Shown here in pieces: positions 34,826 to 48,257 of a DNA stretch of 64,000 nucleotides. The notes beneath the pieces were generated by a model. The model ran no database searches. It was not told the origin of the DNA and saw only the letters and a list, made by a program, of their open reading frames with translations. The stretch is from the NCBI RefSeq assembly GCF_004210375.1, contig NC_134833.1:48354782-48418781 (forward strand), read 5' to 3'. Position 1 is the first letter of the stretch; each line of letters begins with the position of its first letter. The position numbers and the translations under genes were made by a program. The stretch comes from Tachypleus tridentatus. Lineage: Eukaryota > Arthropoda > Merostomata > Xiphosura > Limulidae.

Positions 34826-34953
34826 TCGTTTATTTGTTTAGAATTAAGCACAAAGCTACACAGTGGAATATCTGTCATCTGCCCACCACAGATATCGAAA
34901 CCCGGATTCTAGCGGTGTGAATCCACAGACATACCACTGTATCACTGAGGGAA
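34826..34953 (-). mobile_element. tRNA-headed SINE, family B
   Basis: The same layout as 18813-18940 ('aattaagcacaaagctacac', 'atatcgaaacccgg', 'cagacataccactg'). It interrupts minus-strand Maverick-like debris that resumes on its upstream side. Confidence 0.85.
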
Positions 34954-34954
34954 C

Positions 34955-35520
34955 ACACTAACAGGACTTTCAATGTGACAGGAATATCATGATTACTTTT
35001 CCAAAAAGTTTGGAGTTCATACTCCTTATCTTTCGGTTTTAGCAATTCAAAACTTCAAAACATGAGATCTTTTTGTTTCTTATTTTTATTAGGTTGAACA
35101 ATTTGTTTAACATCCATGATCCCAGTGCTTTTGACTACCAGCAAAGTAAAGTCAACTGTTCCCACTTTGTAATCGTAATGAACACTATAATTGTCTGGTT
35201 TATGATAACAATGGACTATTGGTATCGGAGCTTACTAAAATGAAGTGTTATGATGAGTCTTCTTTATTCAAATGAGATAGGCCGACTCATCATTATTTAT
35301 GTAAATCTCAATAGTCTGAAAACTTTGTTTAGGAACGAGTCTGTGTAACACAGGATCAAGTGTTATAAAGGTTCTAACATATGCATTCACACTCACTTTT
35401 TGGTGAACGAATCATAAATAAATTTAAATTCGTTACTGGGTTGAGGAAGTAATTAGTCCACTTGGTTTCAGATTCCCACTAAATCTTCGGGTTCTTCGTA
35501 ATGACCAGGTCTAGTATAAT
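34955..35520 (-). pseudogene. Maverick/Polinton-like capsid-type protein relic
   Basis: Minus-strand frames read RPGHYEEPEDLV (35475-35510), then FIYDSFTKKVSV (about 35395-35430), then FQTIEIYINND (about 35290-35325), with further open stretches down to the SINE at 34953. A PGxY...LV opening followed by a Y-x3-TKKV strand recalls structural proteins of Mavericks and related viruses. This family assignment is weaker than that of the integrase upstream at 36020-36430. Frameshifts and stops make it dead. The limits are approximate. Confidence 0.35.
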
Positions 35521-36019
35521 TTGTTATGGTACCACAGTGGGATCCAGAAAAAAAAAACGAAACCCATCAGATACGTTATGCCAGCTATGTGGATACTGTA
35601 ACTTGGTTGAGGTCACTTTTCATGAACTTTCAAGGTCAATATATCTCAAAAGGCGAGTGGAATAGTTTGTTAGAATATTGCTGACAAAAGAACTGTTATT
35701 AGATGAAGTCACACGCAGTTTGTCCATGACAAATAACGATCGGCTGAGTTAACATTTTATGATGAAAAAAGATTTAGATCTGATGGAAGATCGAAGTATT
35801 AAATTTATCATTTTTTTTTCATTTTACGAAAATACTGTTTTTTCCCTCTTTCTGTTCTAATAGTATTTTTTCTAAAGTGTAACTATAATAGGGGACTTGA
35901 TAACACATTTTTTTTTTTCAAATTAATAAGATATTTCATTTATGTTTCTCTGAGATAGTCTTGCTCTTTATGTACCGGTGTATTTTTCTTTACTCTCTGT
36001 AATCATAAATATATTTCGT

Positions 36020-36430
36020 CTGTCCTTCCAGACTTAGTGTGATTAAATCTGTTCACTCGGTATGTTTTTGTTTCGATATGTGTAGTTAAGAGGTGAATGT
36101 CTTGTTCCTTGAGATAACATTGAAATAGACGATTATTAACTTCTGTTCCTGTATCGGTTTGAAGCTTACAGGATTTTCGACTCTTTTTATAACTGCTTTA
36201 AAGTTTTTACGAGCTCTACACGTTTCTTACCTTTGTGAGAAATAACCCATGCATATTTAGAAAACACTTCGATATATTTTAGTACGTATTTAAAGTAATT
36301 GTTATATTGACTTGTGTTAACAGATCCACCCAATCATCCTGCCACTGTTTATCAATTCCTAAATTATTTCTGAGTTTCACAAAAATGTATATCTTACTGG
36401 TTTGTGTATCGTGTATATATATCCTAATGA
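36020..36430 (-). pseudogene. Maverick/Polinton-type integrase relic
   Basis: In minus-strand order across frames: HKPVRYTF, then GIDKQWQDDWVDLL with the first catalytic Asp region, then YIEVFSKYAWV, then DTGTEVNNRLF with the second Asp, and finally HIETKTYRVNRFN with the region of the catalytic Glu. This is the rve-type DDE core in the arrangement typical of Maverick integrases (F54H12.3-like). At least two frameshifts and several stops are present. It supports a Maverick-like origin for the surrounding minus-strand debris. Confidence 0.75.
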
Positions 36431-39400
36431 CTTAATCAGTCTTTCACATGTTTTAGAACGATGGATTTATTTAGTTATTTCATAGATTTTCATAAAGGCA
36501 GTACTTCACGATAACTAGCAGTACATGTAGGATTATACTAGATATATTGTAGAATTTTAGTAAACAGTATTTATTATGCCAATACCATTGACTTTTATTT
36601 AGTTTACCACTAATTTTGTTTCTAATAATAGTTATAATTTGGCCTTTACAACAGGTAATGTTAATTCTTAGATAACTCGAATGTTACTAAGTTTAGTTAT
36701 AAACAGTGAATAGCAAATAATAAAATGGTGCTTTGTTAAAATTAGTCCATTTAGATACAGAACATTTTGGTTCGTAACATGTGTATCATGCTTTATATAC
36801 GTGACCTAACAGGTGTCAAAAAATATTTCAAAGAGGGTGAAGATGATGACACTTAAGTTTGGTATAGTTGCTGCACAGAAGTGTTTGTGGTTAGAAACCC
36901 AATGAATAGTGTTCTGTGTCAAGTTACTTATATTCTTTGGTGAGTTGTGTTTTTTAACTGAAAAATATGTAAATTTCTGTTTCTACAAAAAATGGTTTCA
37001 AAGAAGTCTCATCGTAAATTCTAATTGGATTATTGTAATTCTTACTCAGTGATTTCTGGAGTTAAACAAATCAAATAATTTATTAAATGTTTTTAAACAT
37101 TTAAGTGTAGACTTGCTTCCCTTAAAGGTAAATAAGCTGAACTCGTTGATTCAAAATTGTACAACACTTGCCATACTTGAAGTAAATGTTCGTGCTAAAA
37201 AGTAAACTTTAATATGTTGCTTCTGCTGCTGAATGTGCATTGATCCTAATTTGTTTCTTCTATGTATGTCTTATTGTTCTTGCAATGTGTGGTAATCATA
37301 AATGAACCATAATCTCCATGTTTTAACAATTTTTTCATATGCATTTTGTGCTCGCTTTGAATGACCTGTAGTATAACGGCATACATCAAGTATGATGTAT
37401 ATTTTTTAGCATTTTTTCATTTCTAGGATTGAGTAGAATATGGCTGAAGGTTTCTAGCGACAGAATGGCTACCAATTGTTTCAAAATATAAAGTGATACT
37501 TTAAATCATCACAAACAAATGCTAATATTCTGATATAAATATATTTTTTGTTTTTATAGACATATTCTTACCCAGCTTGAGCGTTCTTGTTATGTCATGC
37601 CATTATCAATGAAATGGTCAACAGGCAGCCTTTTTTTTCATAGCTCGCACCGTCAGCCTTTAAAGAAACAGTAGCTTATTTTAAACAGCTTGTTGTTTTG
37701 TTGTAAAACGCTTTGTTTCGTTTCCCTAGCTATGCAAATGACCCATTTGGTTTCTTTTTTATGGTTGTAAAACTATTATTGACATGATAGCTATTACATA
37801 AAAGTGCATGATCATTAGCATTGTGTTGAGTTAAGAGATAATTGGATCTAGAGAAATGTTGGTTACAGAATGAAGTTTCTTTTCACGATAAATTCTATGT
37901 TTGGATTGATGTACTTTCATAATTGTGCCCTATTTATATCTGAATCAATAACTTACTAAAGTAATTTATATATCTTCCATATTTGTTAATAAGTTATTTA
38001 TTACGGATAACCTGCTTTATTGCTTGGCTATTATTATGATATTGCTTATTAACTTCTACAAAAATGCTTTAGTGTTACTAAATAAGAAAATGATGTTCTG
38101 TATATGGACAGGCATGGCAAAGAACACAATTTTTATTTTTATTTTTTTAGAGAGGGCGTAAATATAGAGAAAATCTTAAAGTATCAGTGCTATCATAACT
38201 CATTAGTAACTTTCAACTATATTCTCATTGAGCTCACACAGATGTTATGCTCTTAATAGATAATAATGTTTAGTTTTAAATATACTATTAATTTTCTGTT
38301 TATTAGTTTATTGACAGTACTATAGGCTTATGCGTTGTATTAGTTTGTTTCATATGCTTATTTAGTTGTATATAGTACAGTTTATTTAGCAAAAGTCTTT
38401 AACAGTTAAACATTTTATGTAATAACGAACTCAAACAAATGTAAACAGTTAAATAGCAATAGTTATTTTTTCAGAATAAATACATAATCCAATTATCGAC
38501 AATCTAAATAAATATTCTAATAATTAGAACAGCATTTTCCTACGTCATAATGATAATGTTTCTTTTATATGTGATCAGGAAACGAAAATACAGTGGGAAA
38601 AGCATTATATCTTAGACGAACATTTTGACTTGTTTTATCAAAACATTCTTCTTTAAAATATTCAAAGTGCAACATGCAGGTTTTCTTTTTTCATTCTAAT
38701 TGTCTCTCCGAATAGTTACAATACATGTTTTCAACAGTTTGGGATCAATGGAACGCCATCAGGAATTTAAATATGCATCAAATTAATTGAATAGACCAAT
38801 CCCATATGTAATAAAACTAAAAGAAAAATTCTAGCATAACAGTAAATGTATGGTTTTAAAAGTCAAAGCTCGCCTCAGTTAAGTAACGTTTCTACTATGA
38901 AGTGTCAAGTACCTAATAATTTAATATTTTGGCACTGGAAATTAATTCACAATAATTTATTTACAAAACACACACATGCACGCACGACCAGCTCTTGGTC
39001 TGTTTTTAACTTCTACGCAACACACGTTGGTACATTTACTTTTCATAAAGACTACAACTTGAAAACGCGACACTATGTATTAGTAATTTTAAGTATAATA
39101 ATGATCAAACAAGATGACCACTTTATACCTTTTTTTGACTTCTCGTATAAGGTCTAATTATCTTTCCAGTTCCATATAGGGATCAGTGTAGTAGACTATT
39201 ATAGAAAAATAGTATAAAAGTCAATTATATGTTTTTTTTATAATTACTGTCTTATTTGCATGTGTGTTATCCAGAAGTACGCATTGCGCTAGTAATAAAT
39301 CAAATGGTGGCATTTGAAAGAAGATGGCATATTGTTTTTTTTTTTTTTTGCTCAGTAAAATAGGATGGAGTTAAAACTCCATGAAAAGCACTCACATTTA

Positions 39401-39958
39401 ACTTCAAATGATACGTACGTGGAATTGCAAAATCGATATAATTATTGAAGTTTCTACTTCAGCGTTTATGACTCTTGGACAGTTAACATGTCTCGTTTAA
39501 TACCCTAATATTGCATCTACGTTACTACAGTTGAAACACAAGCGGGTCATTTTAAATTATTGTTCTGGTTATGGTATGAAGTTCTTTTTTTTTCTCACAA
39601 TACAATAAATCATTCTATGCTTGGCATGAATTCGTTTTATGTACTTTGTACATTTAATCATGTAAGTTTTGTTAAGTTTTAAGTTTTTGTAAATTTCCTT
39701 TTAGTATGTATAGTTAAAGTTCTATGGCTAGTATCAAAAGTTTACATAACGTACATTGTTGATTGACAAAAACCAATGTCACACCGACAATCTTCGAAGA
39801 AACTTATGTATGTATGTATGTTTAAATAATTTATAAAATATGCGAGACAAGTACTTTACATGAGTAAATAAGATGTTATATGTTATCTCTAAATCACTGT
39901 TCACTTGAGATATAACGTATCACACTCTTCGCTCATTTCTTTATTTGTAACTGCAACA
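36431..39958. other. AT-rich stretch with scattered coding-like fragments
   Basis: On the minus strand at about 37200-37400 a frame reads LKHGDYGSFMITTHCKNN and stays open for about 45 codons. It may be more Maverick-like debris but was not recognised. The plus-strand 103-codon ORF at 38846-39157 looks like chance. A T-rich run lies at about 39333-39350 and a short (TATG)n at about 39806. Confidence 0.3.
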
Positions 39959-40240
39959 GGGCCCGACATGGCCATGTGGTTAAAACACTCGACTCTTAAT
40001 CTGAGGATCGCCGTTTCGAATCCCCGTCACACGAATCATGCCGCCCTTTAAACAGTGGGGTCGTTATAATATGACTGTCAATTCCACTATTCGTTCGTAA
40101 AAGAGTAGCCCAAGAGTTGGCAATGGGCGGTGATGACTAGCTGTCTTCCCTCTAGTTTTACACTGCTAAATTAGGGACGACTAATACAGATAGCCTTCGT
40201 GTAGTTTTGCGCAAAATTTAAAAAAACAAAAAACGACACA
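39959..40240 (+). mobile_element. tRNA-headed SINE, family A, with target-site duplication
   Basis: Full head (gcccgacatggccatgtgg, B box gtttcgaatcccc) and body. Flanked by taactgcaaca (39948-39958) and taactggaaca (40241-40251), an 11-bp duplication with one mismatch. Confidence 0.9.
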
Positions 40241-40261
40241 TAACTGGAACAATACAGTTTA

Positions 40262-41003
40262 TTACTTAAATTGTTCACGCGAAGCAATGTATACAGTCGA
40301 CAACAAACAAATAATAATAAGCTCCAACAAACTACAAAACCTTGCGCTGTCGCACGTGATATATTTCCGATATTAGCGAAAAAATAATCAAATTTTGGAA
40401 AAAAAACCTATATCAAAACACAACATTCCAGTAAATACCAATTTTATTCAAAAACCAGGTACAAAGCTAAAGTCTATACTATGTAAAAACTACACTGACA
40501 AACACAACACCAACATTATTTGTTTATAAAAATAATGCAACAACTGCCACGACTTTTATATTGGAGAAACAAGCAGAAAAGTGGAAACTAGATTGAAAGA
40601 AAAAAAAATCCTTCACACGTTTTTGTAAATCAAATAAACATAAAAGATGCATAGAAGACATCCAGATACTAAGTATTGAAACAAATATAAACGAAATCAA
40701 ATAATCCCAATTTATACATTAACTCAAACCAAAATTAAGCAAATATAAAGGAATACCTTTATACCTGTAGTTATTAATAACCTAACATGTAACTGCAACG
40801 CCCCTACAATTGCGTACCCGTTTACACTCTCGTCACTAAGACATCTGCCCGGCAATGGTCAGTTGCAAACTCTTTGTTAACCTAAAAATCACCTAAGAAG
40901 GTCGACATGTTGTTCTGTACTTTATTTTAATTAAAGTTTTAATATTCATACCAACCGTCTTGAGAATACATTTTTACTTCAAGTGGGTTTCTCGTCGTGA
41001 CGA
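40262..41003 (+). mobile_element. Penelope-like retroelement, 3' fragment
   Basis: Frames in order: KPGTKLKSILCKNYTDK (about 40455-40510), then CNNCHDFYIGETSRK (40535-40585), then a lysine-rich stretch, then a YINSN/NIKEYLY-type end (about 40710-40770). C-x2-C-x2-FYIGET is the GIY-YIG endonuclease signature of Penelope-like elements, which cut target DNA. Stops and frameshifts break it. The 3' UTR ends in the tail 'cacctaagaaggtcg...' through 'acttcaagtgggtttctcgt', shared with the other PLE copies. The RT domain is missing, so the copy is 5'-truncated. Confidence 0.75.
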
Positions 41004-41152
41004 CAGTACATTACTGCTTTATGCTTTAAATTTTTAAAATAAAAATAAATACATGTTTACTGAAGATGGCACACGTATTTTTAACTGAATTACTACAAGA
41101 AAGCTTAGGAATTCAACAATTATTTTTAAATTCAGCCTTAATATTAGAATTA

Positions 41153-41400
41153 GTTAAGGCGTGCGCTTCGTAATCTGAGGGTCGCGGGTTCGCGCCCGAG
41201 TCGCGCCAAACATGCTCGCCCTCCCAGCCGTGGGGGCATTATAATGTGACGGTCAATCCCACTATTCGTTGGTAAAAGAGTAGTCCAAGAGTTGGCGGTG
41301 GGTGGTGATGACTAGCTGCCTTCCCTCTAGTCTTACACTGCTAAATTAGGGACGGCTAGCACAGATAGCTCTCGAGTAGCTTTGTGCGAAATTCCAATAA
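41153..41400 (+). mobile_element. tRNA-headed SINE, family A (variant head, 5'-truncated)
   Basis: Starts inside the head at 'gttaaggcgtgcgcttcg' and otherwise is a nearly intact body, very close to the copy at 1664. This low divergence suggests a younger subfamily. Confidence 0.85.
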
Positions 41401-44313
41401 CCAAACCAAACCTATTAGAATTAGAAATTTATTAAAAAGAATAAATATTGTATATATCACTCGTAGATGAAAATAACGATTATACGTTGGCCCAAAAAGG
41501 AGCATATCCTAAGGACAATCTGGTCTCACTCCAATTAACTTAAGCAAAATTTATATATGTGTCCTGGATAAACCATATGGAAAAACATTTAATTCATAAA
41601 TCAGACTGTGTCAACAATACTAATTAGCTTAAACCTTTGATTCTTATCTTATCAAACTACAGAATTTCATTAATACTGACCTACCTGTGTAATATTGTCA
41701 CGCATTTAGATCAACAACCCTTTACTGTGCCAAGTTCATTTTTAGTTACACAATAAAGAACAAAAAGATAAAAGTTTTAATATTTAATGTCTTATGTGAA
41801 GCTTAAAATCAGTAATCTATGGAAAGTTTGAAGAGGGTCTAATCTTTCGTCATAGTGGTACGAAATTCCATCTCCTAAGGCAGTGTTCAAGAAGAGAATT
41901 TACATTTACGCAGGTTTTGAAACATTCCAATGCTAGCTGAAACTAATATAGCATATATATAAATTTACTACAGACAAATTTTATATTTCTTATCATAAGA
42001 TTTATTTTACATTAACATTGATTTTAGGTATTCAGGTATTTTGAGGTACTTTTCGTGGATTCATTCGGATGTATTTCAAGATTCAATAACGATAAATCTA
42101 GCATATTTTGTTTTAAGAATATTACATAGCTTGCACTCCAACCCTCTCGAATAATATATTTTTGTAACAGTTTAAAAAAACACACTTTAGATGACTTTAT
42201 AGCGTTGGTAATAAGGCATAGTACACACACACAACATATATCGTCATTTTACTCATTTTATGCAATTCCTGAATTATTATTATTTTGAATCAAGATTTAC
42301 GCTGAACATACTTATTGTTTTATTGTGTATAAAAGACTTTTAAGCTTCCTCAAAAGACTGAATTTAGGCATTTTTACTAATTTAAGGCTTTCTATGTGTG
42401 TTGTAATAAAATGATCCAGACTGCGCCTAAGTTGTATTACATTCGCAAAGGCTCTTTAGTGTTAAAATACATAAGTATTAAATTTTTTATATTTTCCTTA
42501 CTCCTAAGGTACTGAATAAAATATGAAAAGTTGAAAGTTGTTGTTCGTATAAGATCAAATTCTTGCTACCCTGATGAAGGAAGATATGTTGTATTTGTAT
42601 ACTAGAGTGAATAAGCCTACATCTCTGGAAAACAGAAAACTTGGCATTTGTTTCATTTTACAGACAAAAACTATTTACGTCTCCTATCTTTCTGTTAAAA
42701 AGAGTTGCCCATGATTTTAATTTTGCATTTTGTTTTTCTTTTTTCATATTTACATATAAAGGTTGCAAGAATGTTTTCAATGGTCGAATCTGTTGATAAG
42801 CGTTACGACAAATAATTCCAAAGCCAAGGTTGTTATATTTGTACCTTTTACTCACAACATTTAACGTTCAACCGTGGAAGTGGTATCAGCGTGTAACTCC
42901 TCTGTGTTATGAAAAAAGGGATGCGCTAATTTAATAATTAAAGCTATCCATCGTTTATGATAGGAAGTTGTTGAAAGATCATTGGATCTAGAAATGCCCG
43001 CACATATATTTTGTGCTATATATTTTAACAACACTAAACAAGATCTGACTTACTATATATAAAATTTGCTATTTAGTGATAAGTATCGTTAAAAGTCTTA
43101 ATATTGAAATCAATAACTCTAAACATTACCCTCTCGCAAAAAAGTTTAGAAAATCAACTTTTACACACCATATATATATATGGATATACACGACGTGTTA
43201 TCAAAATGTGTAAATCCATTCAGTATACACTACAAATTTTGAAAGATAAAAAATTCCCAACTCTCACAAAACACTAAACATTTTTTCCAAATTCTGTCTC
43301 AGGAAACAGCAACATTCTTATTTAACGAGAAAGGAAATGTAGAGTTAAATGTAAACCAACTGTATCATTACGAACTCTACTTTAAGCAAATGAAACGTTG
43401 TCGTAAAATGGCAAAAATTTTAATTTCAATTTCAGAGTAGCATTCCATGTGTTATATAAGTTTCTGTTTCGACACGAAATATGCAAATCTAACGTACAAC
43501 GAACTGTAAGGTATTATTTAACTACTGATGCACATTTAAGTTACAAAGTCATGGAAGAAAAACCTAATCACTATAAATAAAGAACTTAGGGTTAGCTTCT
43601 AGTGAATAGCTTGTCCAAATGTCAGTTTATTTTTTATTATTACTTTTTGTCTTGCTATGATATTCTAAAGAAAACAATTTTCTTAGAATTGAAAGGAACG
43701 TTTGCAGATGTTAAGTGAAAGTAATACCAATCACGTCTTTGCACGAAAATAAAAAATTCACAAATTTAAAAGAGAAGTTTAAATAAATAAATATATCTAT
43801 AAACCACAAAATGTTGTAATATGAATGTTTCTCTTTTAATGGCAACAAAATCAAAAACATAACAATGGAGAAGAACTATATAAAAATCAAAAACCAAGAT
43901 ATTTAGCGTTAAGTCCAAAATAAGTTGTTGCTCTTACTTCAACTATAATATTTTATAAATTATAATTTAAAAAAAATAATTAAAAATCATGCAATTTATC
44001 AACAAAGTACAAAAGGTATAATTTTCAAAGGAAAATGCCTGCAGTCACAGAACTGAATAGAGTTAGGATTATTCCGTTTACCACGCATAATTCGAAAACA
44101 AACAAACAAAATGAATAATGAGATGGCTGTCACGGAAGATCAATTCCGGCTTAGGTGTTGGTTGCTTTAACCCGCGTTGTCCCAACACTATCATTCACTG
44201 CTTTCAGCATTCACCCCTAAAATATTTACGATTTTAAAATTAACATCCTAGCAGAAATTGGATTGTAAAAAAACAACCTTAATTTTTGAGTCTTGATTTT
44301 GGTTTTACGCTCA
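41401..44313. other. AT-rich stretch without recognised genes
   Basis: The minus-strand ORF at 42658-42855 (MSKRYKYNNLGFGIICRN...) lies in slightly less AT-rich DNA but matches no family I know and has no clear splice context. Confidence 0.4.
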
Positions 44314-44514
44314 ATTATTACTAAACTATTTAAGTAAGATTCTGTATTTATTACAATACTATTTGAGTAAGCTTCTGTTTTTATGACATAACTATTTAAG
44401 TAAGCCTCTGTATTTATTACTAAACTATTTGAGTAAGCTACTATATTTATTACTAAACTATTTAAATAAGCCTCTGTATTTGTTACGTAACTATTTAAGT
44501 AATCTTCTGTATTC
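44314..44514. repeat. 33-bp tandem repeat, six units
   Basis: The core 'actattt' recurs at 44325, 44358, 44391, 44424, 44457 and 44490, always exactly 33 bp apart and without indels. On the minus strand one frame is open through all units and spells an 11-residue repeat like NTEAYLNSLVI. On the plus strand the same phase meets a stop in one unit. See the finding on this array. Confidence 0.9.
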
Positions 44515-45284
44515 CTTGCTACTTTTTAACAGTTGTTTACTAGGTGGAGGTTTGGTGTCTAACAAGGATATAAATTAAGACTGGTTTTTTATAGGTTATT
44601 GAGTAATTGTTTTAATAAACCATCGAGATCGTCACGGTCCACTATGTACACTACAATTTTAAAGTGAGGCTTTAGTTTTTCCAAAAATTGCGTTTCAATA
44701 CATAGTGCTCCTCGTGCTTTTCATTGAGCTTGAGCAAAACAGTTTATTTAAGTGTGCACTGCCAAAAAATACATTTTTGTAATGTGCAGCACAAATTAAT
44801 TATGCAATATTCGTATGTGTAAAGAGAGTCGTGATTAGCTTTTGCATAATTAATATTGACATGTTTAATATGTGCCGCTGTAATAGTTTTTATCATTATT
44901 TGCACATTCGTAAATGTTTACGTTATATATACATTGTATCATGCGCTTGGTCGAAATAAACAATTCGTGTATACATTTTATGTCATATGTAAAATATATC
45001 AACCTGTATTTTTATGTAGATATTTACATCATATATATAGTCGTGTTTTTCTTACATTCACATAATAATGTTTTATTTTACTCGTTAGCAAGTATCTTTA
45101 ATGAACACTTAGAATTTTGTAAATGCTAAAAACAATCGTAATTCTACAAACGTCACCTACTGTGTTCATATCCACTATCTAAGTTACTGCCATTTTCTGT
45201 ACTTTCTATTAAATCAAATTCAGTTGTCACGCTTTCATCATATAACATCACAGGTTTTATTTCTTTTCAAGCTCGTGTGTTTCT

Positions 45285-45390
45285 GCCTACAGTGGTTCTA
45301 CGGATTATAACGCTAAAATCAGGGGTTCGATTCCCTTCGATGGACACAGCCAAGAGGCAGTTATAGTTTTGCTATAAGAAAAAACACACA
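45285..45390 (+). mobile_element. tRNA-headed SINE, family C
   Basis: Contains 'ctacggattataacgctaa', 'aatcaggggttcgattccct' (B box), 'ttttgctataagaaaa' and a cac tail. Confidence 0.75.
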
Positions 45391-46804
45391 TTGAGTATTT
45401 CTATATATTAGAAACAAACATACATATTGGTAACTTTAGAATATAAATGTTTTTTGCAGAATATGTTGTCTATGAAACTGCGCAGTTTTTTATTCACCTA
45501 ATTACTTTATTATTCAGAGCTAAGAGTTTTCGGTGATTTTATTTATTAAAAGATGTATAGTACAAAACAAATTAAATAAACTATATTTATTTTACTCTTT
45601 GAATAAATGATAATATTCGAGTACTGAATAATTACAAAATTGAGCATATGTCTTTTCCTGAAATCTAATTAATATACTCTTCTAAGCCTTCATAATTTGA
45701 ATATTAATACATGCAAATAGGATAACATTAGCAATATTCCTTTCAATTAATTTCGCATTTTTCCTCATCATTTGCTCAGAATGAAATTACTTATGGTAAT
45801 ATCTCGAAAAAAGTATAGGATAATTTTTGCCCTGTTTTCTACTTTTTGTAGTACAAGCGAATATATTATCATCCAGGCTAGACCTTATCCCTAAAGCTTT
45901 TTTTTTTAGTTTATTATAAAATTGATATCAGTAACAAGATTTGGTAGATATTTCACGAAAATACTTTTTTAAAGACCGAATAAGACTGATATTTAAATCC
46001 CTGCTTCGTTTTTTAAATAAAATCTCCATTTTGAATTTTTTATATACTTCAATACTCTATTGAAACTGCTGAAACTTAAAATAATAAGGGAGACATTACA
46101 ACAAGAAAACCAACTCTTTCTGTGTGTGAAAAAGTTTGCTTTAATATACTTTTTAGCACAATCATCTAACTCAACCTTGTTATCGATTATGTATTTCATA
46201 ATTAGAAAATAGTAAACTTAATGATGTAAGGTTTTAAAAAAAACTTTTCAGTATATCGTTGGAGTTTTGTATAGGTGAATCATTTACTAAATATACGTAT
46301 ATTAATCACCTTGTGCATCGCATATTTGTAGATCTTTTATACTAATGAACATTTATAAATTTATATTCAATAAGAACATGAAATTTATTCAACTGTATAA
46401 AACAAACAACAACTAATTAGGTATTGTATTTAATTTTTTTCAGTTAGCTAGATTCATTGTCAATATATTCTTCTACAGAATAAAATACCTACAAACAATT
46501 TACATAAGGGTGCGTATCGTTCTCGAAAACTGGCATTCGATTAATCATGTATGAAAATAAAATATATGTAATTCACGTAAAGTAGTAACCTATTTCTCTT
46601 CATTATGTCTACACTTTTGTGTTTATTTCTATCATATTTTGATTTCATATATATAATGATAATCAAATATTGTAATAAAATTCTCTCAGTTTTCTTCGAG
46701 TCTGAAAAAGAACTGTGTTTTTGTTTTCAAGTAACGTGCTTTGTTATTAGTATAATTAGTAGGGGAAAAGATTTATTTCAAAACCCATCGTAGTTGATGG
46801 TTAT

Positions 46805-46890
46805 TAGTCCAAAACTACACAATAGGCTACCTGAGTTTTGTCCATTGCAGAGAACTGAGCCCAAGATTGCAGTATTACAATACTTTGCCC
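46805..46890 (-). mobile_element. SINE family B, badly decayed
   Basis: Only traces remain: 'aaaactacacaataggctac', then 'actgagcccaagattgcag'. Assignment is by order of motifs. Confidence 0.35.
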
Positions 46891-47080
46891 CCTTTGATGG
46901 ATCTTCACCAAATTTGGCATGAAGGTTTGTTGGATCCATGAGGAGATACATGCAAATTTACTGTTTTACATTTTGTGTTTTGCTGTTTTTATGGGCGTTT
47001 TTATTGTTTTTTTATTATATATATATATAAAAAGGAAATTTATTTCATTCATAGAGCAAAATAATACTCATGTATCTGTA

Positions 47081-47187
47081 TAACCCAAGAAGGTCGAAAC
47101 GTTGTTCTCTGTTTTATTCGTAAAAGTGTTAATACTCATACCAGCCGTTTTGAGATACATTTTTACTTCAAGTGGGTTTCTCGTCAT
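47081..47187 (+). mobile_element. Penelope-like element tail, solo
   Basis: Contains 'cccaagaaggtcgaaacg', 'ttgttctctgttttatt', 'taatactcataccagccg' and 'acttcaagtgggtttctcgt'. It is the closest of the four copies to what looks like the family consensus and keeps the GAAAC motif. Confidence 0.65.
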
Positions 47188-48257
47188 CACGAAATAATAC
47201 TCAGTTTATCATACAAATAATGTCTTGAAACTTGACAGCCTATAGAGCTGCCACTGGATACACAACTTCTCAGCCAATTAAAAATAAAATAGAAACCTGA
47301 AATGTCTCAAAACTATAAATATTCAGCAGCTCACAAAATAAGACTTGAAGAGTCTGCAACGTATTAAATCTTCACTGTCTTGAAATAAGAATGTTTGTCG
47401 GTTAAAGTTTGTTGGTAGTTCGTAAACTCTTTACAGGCTGGCGAAGTGTAAATATCTGTATCTCAAATCAATGTACCTACAGAATTTTTATTAATCTAAT
47501 AAACTAGTATGTAATTGTTCAATAAATTCGTAAGTAGCTAAGATGCTTTTAAGAATCTTAACATGATGTTTGATTATTTCTTTCAACTAACCTGTGTTGA
47601 ACCAATACACCAAAGGTTTAATTTAGGGAGATTTAATTTAGAATTGTAATATGTATTCCGTAATCTGATAAATGAAGTTCACATTCGTTAAATAAGTTTA
47701 ACCATACATTTTGTAACTTAATAGTATCAAGGAATGATCAACAGTTCAGTTGTAGTAGTTAAGCTTGACCATAAAGTGTTCAATTATAAAGTTGAGCATT
47801 AGTTTACCAATAATTATCTATTTCGGTTAACTTGTTTATTTAAGCAGACTGTACGAAATTAAGTAGAAATAATTTGTTTAAAATAAGGAACTTTTGGTAC
47901 AGTAATAAAACAACTAAATGTTTAACTATAGTGTCAAAGACAGAAGTTTTTGTGTAACTTGGACTATAAGATTGACGTGCTTGTAAAGATAATAGTTGGT
48001 GGAAACTGAAGGTAAAAATATGAGCGACGTTTATAGAGGTTTAAATTATTCAACGTGGTTTCTCGACCTTTTGGTGCATTTGTAAGCCTTTTCTCTATGA
48101 CTTCATAGGAGGACTTACATTCATTGTTAATTTGATATGATTTTTTTTTCTCTAGAGAAGTTTAGCACAAGCTCTCCTATCTCTAATTATGGAATCATTT
48201 CGTGGCACGTTTGTCAGTGTGCAGACCTGGTAGCATGAAGCTGACCCTGTTAACGAG

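Noticed and set aside
44128-44190. Plus-strand MNNEMAVTEDQFRLR, resembling the start of BTB proteins
   Set aside because: The frame stops after about 20 codons and the BTB motif is not completed.
44856-45129. Hydrophobic ORFs of 69-71 codons suggesting membrane proteins
   Set aside because: Two overlapping frames are open at once and composition follows the AT-rich DNA.
46890-46985. Segment 'gatggatcttcaccaaattt...' that looks like a dispersed repeat
   Set aside because: It feels familiar but has no second copy in the window, so it cannot be supported here.
48153-48226. Apparent exon with a very strong acceptor (gatttttttttctctag) and open frames
   Set aside because: Its opening recurs at 48711-48750 in diverged form, so it looks like part of a repeat, and the possible donor (gtagca) is poor.
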